Below the pieces are notes generated by a model. That model searched no databases and was not told where the DNA came from. It saw only the letters and a program-made list of their open reading frames with translations. Shown piece after piece: positions 5,606 to 8,850 of a stretch of DNA of 8,850 nt. This DNA is from an uncultured Eubacteriales bacterium (GTDB taxonomy: Bacteria; Bacillota_A; Clostridia; Oscillospirales; CAG-272), in contig USKS01000041.1 in NCBI GenBank assembly GCA_900555345.1, positions 1 to 8,850 on the forward strand. Direction: 5' to 3'. A program made the translations under genes and the position numbers. Position 1 is the first letter of the stretch. Each line of letters begins with the position of its first letter.

Positions 5606-7096
5606 ATGAAGATGAAAATGAAAAACAGCGTTAATAGAAAAAAGCGCACCTACACCGCGAAATCCGGCGCGCTTATCGCCCTTGTGCTCGCCTTTGTTGT
5701 CGTGCTGAACGTGGCTGTGTTTGCTCTCGGTCAGCATTTCCGTTGGTATATCGATATGTCAAAGGGACAGGTATACAGCCTCTCGGACGAGACAAAAGAC
5801 ATCCTTCGCGACACAAAAGAGGACGTTGACATATATTTCACGGTGGAGGCGGACAAGATCGCCTCGGCAAGTCCGTATCTCTACTATGTGTATCAGACGG
5901 CGCTGGAGCTTGAAAAGAATTTCGACTTCGTCAGCGTTCACTGCATCGACATTGTGAAAAATCCGGGATTTTTCAAGCCGTACTACAACTCGGCGGCACA
6001 GGACATCAAAACAACGTCCGTGCTCGTCACCTCCGGCACGGAGTTCCGCCTTTTCGCGATAGACGCTTTCTTTATAACCAACGAAAACAACAAGATCTGG
6101 GCATACCAGGGCGAATACAAGTTTGCCTCCGCCATTCTGTCGATGACGGCGGCGGAAATGCCCGTCGTATGCTTTACCACCGCCCACGGTGAGAAGACCG
6201 GAGACAGCGCAAAGGCGCTCACCTCCCTTTTTGAGGATGCGGGCTACTCCGTTGTGGACGTCGATCTCGCAAAGGACGATATTCTGGATGACACCAGAAT
6301 AGTTATCGTTAACGATCCCGTATACGATTTTGCGGGCATTGAGTCCGGCAGCGAGACAAACGAAATAGACAAGCTGGACGCTTTTCTCGACGGCTACGGA
6401 TGCCTTATGGTATTCGCCTCCCCGAGCCATGCCTCCGAGCTTAAAAACCTGAGCGAGCTTCTGTATGAATGGGGCATAGAGTTCACGCCCGACTCCTATG
6501 TAAAGGACGGCGCGAACTCCGTTTCCGTAGATCAGAAGAGCATCGTTGCGGCATATGAGACCGAGGGGCTGGGCTCGTCGCTGTATCTTGACATATCAAA
6601 GCTCGGCTCCATGCCCAAGACCATAGTTCAGAACGCCATGCCGCTGAAGCTTCTATGGGAGAGGGCCGACAATCTGGACGGTGTGCGCGAGGTATCCCCC
6701 GTGCTCAGTGCCCACGACGGCGCGGTCGCTGTGGGTGCAAACGGCGAGGAGACCGACGCCTCCGGCGCCCCGCTTATGATACTCTCCCGCGAGACGAGAG
6801 TGGAAAACAACGAATATATGTATTCGTATGTTCTGGCGTGCGGCAGTGCGGATTACAACAACAGCGAATATCTCAACGCAAAATCATACGCGAACAGGGA
6901 TATTCTGTACAGCGCGATGCGCATAACCGGCAGAGAGCGCGTTCTTGCCGACATTGAGCCCAAGGTGCTTGACGACACGTCCATCGACATTACAACGGCA
7001 CAGGCAAACAACTGGACCGTGGCTCTCGCTACAGTCCTGCCCGTTGTTATCATAGCCTGCGGAGCAGTCGTATGGGTGAGGAGAAAGAACTCATGA
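5606..7096 (+). CDS. GldG family protein (ABC_transp_aux/DUF4350-like), membrane-anchored
   Basis: A 496-residue protein from the chosen start (503 from the in-frame ATG at 5585). A basic N-terminus is followed by a transmembrane helix at about 20-42, then the GldG-type stretch WYIDMSKGQVYSLSDET (47-63), a large extracytoplasmic region, and a second helix at about 472-490 ending in a basic tail RRKNS. Both ends in the cytoplasm and a large outer domain are therefore likely. The segment around AHGE (193-196) resembles the GHGE-like signature of the auxiliary-domain family. It follows the permease directly and is presumably part of the transporter complex. GldG proteins are known partners of GldA/GldF in Bacteroidetes gliding; the role in this organism is unknown. 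Confidence 0.88.
   Translation: MKMKMKNSVNRKKRTYTAKSGALIALVLAFVVVLNVAVFALGQHFRWYIDMSKGQVYSLSDETKDILRDTKEDVDIYFTVEADKIASASPYLYYVYQTALELEKNFDFVSVHCIDIVKNPGFFKPYYNSAAQDIKTTSVLVTSGTEFRLFAIDAFFITNENNKIWAYQGEYKFASAILSMTAAEMPVVCFTTAHGEKTGDSAKALTSLFEDAGYSVVDVDLAKDDILDDTRIVIVNDPVYDFAGIESGSETNEIDKLDAFLDGYGCLMVFASPSHASELKNLSELLYEWGIEFTPDSYVKDGANSVSVDQKSIVAAYETEGLGSSLYLDISKLGSMPKTIVQNAMPLKLLWERADNLDGVREVSPVLSAHDGAVAVGANGEETDASGAPLMILSRETRVENNEYMYSYVLACGSADYNNSEYLNAKSYANRDILYSAMRITGRERVLADIEPKVLDDTSIDITTAQANNWTVALATVLPVVIIACGAVVWVRRKNS
7078..7083 (+). promoter_or_regulatory. Ribosome-binding site deciding the DUF4340 start
   Basis: GAGGAG lies nine bases before the ATG at 7093, which overlaps the GldG stop as ATGA like the other junctions of both operons. 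An in-frame ATG at 7072 preceded by GGAG at 7061-7064 is a real alternative. Confidence 0.55.
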
Positions 7097-8622
7097 AGCG
7101 GCAGAATATTTTACTCATAGTTTTTGCCGTCCTTCTCGCGGCTGCCGCCTGCGTATATTTCTTTGTTATAAGACCCGCCGTTGCCGACACGGGAAATGCC
7201 GACACCGCAGAGCCCGCGGAAACGGAGGAGGGCGAGAACCTTAGCTCCTCCGGCTCAATATTCATGTTCACCGGCATGAGCCGCGAGGATGTGGAGTATA
7301 TAAAGGTGGACAATGCCTACGGCACGTTCAAGTTCACCGCAAGCGGCACGGACGGCACCGATTTCGTTATAGACGGCTACGACAATGTGCCGTATAACAA
7401 AGACCTCTTTGCAAGCCTTCTCAACGTTGCGACGTACACGCTTTCAAAAACGAAGGTGGGCTCGTCCCTTTCCGACGCAAAGCTTGAGGAATACGGACTT
7501 ACCGAACCACAGGCAAGCTGGACGGTGCTTTCCAAATCCGGACAGGCGTACCGCGTTTTCGTGGGTGACAGGCTGCTGACCGGCGGCGGATACTACTGCA
7601 TGGTCGAGGGCAGGCGCAGCGTATACGTGCTCGGCACGGAGGTGGCGGACACGGTGCTTGTGCCTATTGAAAGCTATGTGACTCCGGTGGTATGCGCGGG
7701 CATATCAAAGGACGACTACTACACGACGGACAATTTTACGGTCTTCAAAAACGGCGAGCTTCTGCTCCGCATGAAGCTTAAGGACAAAAAGGACCAGATA
7801 AACAAAAACGCCCTTGCGGAAAATATTATGGTGTATCCCACGGCGTATATACCGGATTCCACTTTGTACTACGACATAATATACTCCTACATGGGGCTGT
7901 ATGCGGACAGCTGCTACAAGCTGGGCGCCTCCGACGCGGATTTGGCGGCGGTGGGGCTTGACGATCCCGCCCACGTTATCACCTTTGATTATAAGGGATA
8001 TGAATTTGAAATATTCTTCAGCGCGCGCGACGGCGATGGCAACTATTATATGTACAACAATATGTACCCGAACGTCATCGGCAAGTGCGGCGGAGACACG
8101 TACGATTACCTCGAATACGATCTTATAGACTGGATAGATCCGTATCTGTTCCAGCAGTATATCACCAATCTTTCTGAGATAAGCGTGGGCTTCTCGGGAA
8201 AGACAACGAATTTCAGGCTGTACCACGGTACGGACGAGAGCGGAAATGCAACACTTGCCGTCAGCGCCGGCGGAGAAATGCTCTCGCAGCGCGCTGCTGA
8301 CAATTTCCGCCGGTATTACAAGACGCTTCTGGCGTTCACGGCGCAGGGATACTGCAAGGATGACGAATTCTGCACCCTCAGCGAAGAGGAGCTTGCGTCT
8401 CTTGCCGCCGACACCGATGCGGCAGACCTCACCTTCAGCTACACAACGCTTTCGGGTGAGACGACTGTTTTCAGGTTCTACAGGTATTCGACGCGCCATT
8501 CGCTTATTACGGTAAACGGCGTCGGCGAGTTCTATACCCTGACCGATCTTGTCAAGAAGATCGAAAGCGATACCGGCCGTCTGCTCGGCGGCGAGGACAT
8601 CGTCGCTTACGACAAAAGCTGA
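7093..8622 (+). CDS. DUF4340 domain-containing protein, GldG partner
   Basis: A 509-residue protein (516 if it begins at 7072). It has one N-terminal transmembrane helix (about 5-26) with a short basic start, an acidic Thr/Glu/Ala linker (about 32-50), then a large outer domain and no C-terminal anchor. Position after GldG and composition match the DUF4340 proteins that usually follow GldG genes. Three segments share a pattern: about 124-180 (with YGLTEPQ), 277-331 (with VGLDDPA) and 430-483 (degenerate), suggesting an internally repeated fold. No catalytic motif or lipobox was seen. It is last in the operon and probably works outside the membrane with GldG and the transporter. Molecular function is unknown. 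Confidence 0.85.
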   Translation: MKRQNILLIVFAVLLAAAACVYFFVIRPAVADTGNADTAEPAETEEGENLSSSGSIFMFTGMSREDVEYIKVDNAYGTFKFTASGTDGTDFVIDGYDNVPYNKDLFASLLNVATYTLSKTKVGSSLSDAKLEEYGLTEPQASWTVLSKSGQAYRVFVGDRLLTGGGYYCMVEGRRSVYVLGTEVADTVLVPIESYVTPVVCAGISKDDYYTTDNFTVFKNGELLLRMKLKDKKDQINKNALAENIMVYPTAYIPDSTLYYDIIYSYMGLYADSCYKLGASDADLAAVGLDDPAHVITFDYKGYEFEIFFSARDGDGNYYMYNNMYPNVIGKCGGDTYDYLEYDLIDWIDPYLFQQYITNLSEISVGFSGKTTNFRLYHGTDESGNATLAVSAGGEMLSQRAADNFRRYYKTLLAFTAQGYCKDDEFCTLSEEELASLAADTDAADLTFSYTTLSGETTVFRFYRYSTRHSLITVNGVGEFYTLTDLVKKIESDTGRLLGGEDIVAYDKS

Positions 8623-8637
8623 AAGGGAATGCTGTCA

Positions 8638-8757
8638 GCGGGGCTTCGCGCCCCGCAGGGAGAACGATTTCGCGGGGCTCCCCGCCCCGCAGGGAACGGT
8701 ATTGGCGGGGCTCCGCGCCCCGACATGGGGGACGGTTTTTATGTGGCTTCGCCCCAT
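8638..8757. repeat. Tandem array of four GC hairpin units
   Basis: Units start at 8638, 8672, 8705 and 8741, so the period is 33-36 bases. Units 1 and 2 have perfect 7-bp arms GCGGGGC/GCCCCGC around five-base loops; unit 3 lacks one closing pair; unit 4 has one mismatch and a three-base loop. The linkers of units 1 and 2 are clearly related (GCAGGGAGAACGATT and GCAGGGAACGGTATT), so this is a true tandem repeat and not scattered hairpins. Confidence 0.75.
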
Positions 8758-8763
8758 GCCCCA

Positions 8764-8795
8764 CTCGAGGACTTTTCTCCCCAAAAGTCCCCGAG
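8764..8795. repeat. 13-bp hairpin in the right repeat core
   Basis: Arms 8764-8776 and 8783-8795 pair around the loop CTCCCC with one mismatch (8768 with 8791). It corresponds to the perfect hairpin at 229-260. It is followed by an A tract in the transcription direction, so it is not a standard terminator for the ABC operon. Confidence 0.7.
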
Positions 8796-8850
8796 ACCCG
8801 AAAAAACCGAACCGGGCAAGGTATATATTATCAAATATAGATAGCGAACA

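Larger units (their letters stand above)
8638..8850 (+). repeat. Intergenic repeat, right copy (cut by the window end)
   Basis: Inverted relative to the copy at 175-368 and in the same orientation relative to its upstream operon. It begins 15 bases after the DUF4340 stop. The core 8759-8850 matches the left core at about nine of ten bases. The last visible bases, TAGATAGCGAACA, are those that in the left copy run straight into the terminator stem, so the right copy may also be followed by a terminator just outside the window. Confidence 0.8.

Noticed and set aside
7705..8499. Minus-strand open frame of 264 codons opposite the DUF4340 gene
   Set aside because: Shadow of the real gene; rich in Val/Arg/Ile from complementary codons and without recognisable motifs.
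8638..8757. CRISPR-like array
   Set aside because: The period is 33-36 bases with only four units, the linkers are related to one another and not unique spacers, and no cas gene is present.
175..8850. Composite transposon bounded by inverted insertion sequences
   Set aside because: The flanking repeats are about 200 bases, contain no transposase and show no clear target duplication in the window.

Overview
The window looks like a piece of chromosome from a low-to-mid-GC Firmicute of the class Clostridia, probably an Oscillospirales/Ruminococcaceae-type gut anaerobe. The basis is strong Shine-Dalgarno (SD) sites close to GGAGG, sigma-A-like promoters, tightly packed operons with ATGA stop/start overlaps, frequent ATA and AGA codons in an otherwise fairly GC-rich coding sequence, and GC-rich intergenic hairpin repeats. 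This placement is inference; no rRNA or other marker gene is present.

Layout. Positions 1-140 are a very GC-rich, G-skewed stretch with no gene I can support. A Rho-independent terminator (147-176, minus strand) and a hairpin-rich repeat (175-368) follow. From 375 to 3698, on the minus strand, lies a four-gene lipid operon, read right to left: a PlsC-type acyltransferase, an AMP-forming acyl ligase, a small acyl carrier protein and a patatin-like phospholipase. A 224-base divergent intergenic region (3699-3922) holds the promoters. From 3923 to 8622, on the plus strand, lies a four-gene Gld-type ABC operon: ATPase (GldA-like), six-helix permease (GldF-like), GldG-type membrane-anchored protein and a DUF4340-type protein. 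The window closes with a second, inverted copy of the left repeat (8638-8850), cut by the window edge.

How the genes may work together. The minus operon has every activity needed for a deacylation-reacylation cycle: patatin frees a fatty acid from a glycerolipid, the ligase activates it at ATP cost, the neighbouring ACP can carry it, and the PlsC homologue returns it to a lyso-lipid. This is the job of the fused Aas protein of Gram-negative bacteria, here split into separate genes with a dedicated carrier and lipase. The plus operon would assemble into an ABC-2 transporter with two large extracytoplasmic partner proteins. In Bacteroidetes the GldA/F/G proteins are needed for gliding; in Clostridia I know of no established substrate or function. 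The divergent arrangement suggests, but does not prove, a shared envelope role.

The most notable non-coding features are the pair of inverted repeats lying just downstream of the last gene of each operon and so bracketing both operons, the period-like GC hairpin arrays inside them, a threefold internal repeat in the DUF4340 protein, and a 22-base perfect palindrome in the acyltransferase gene.
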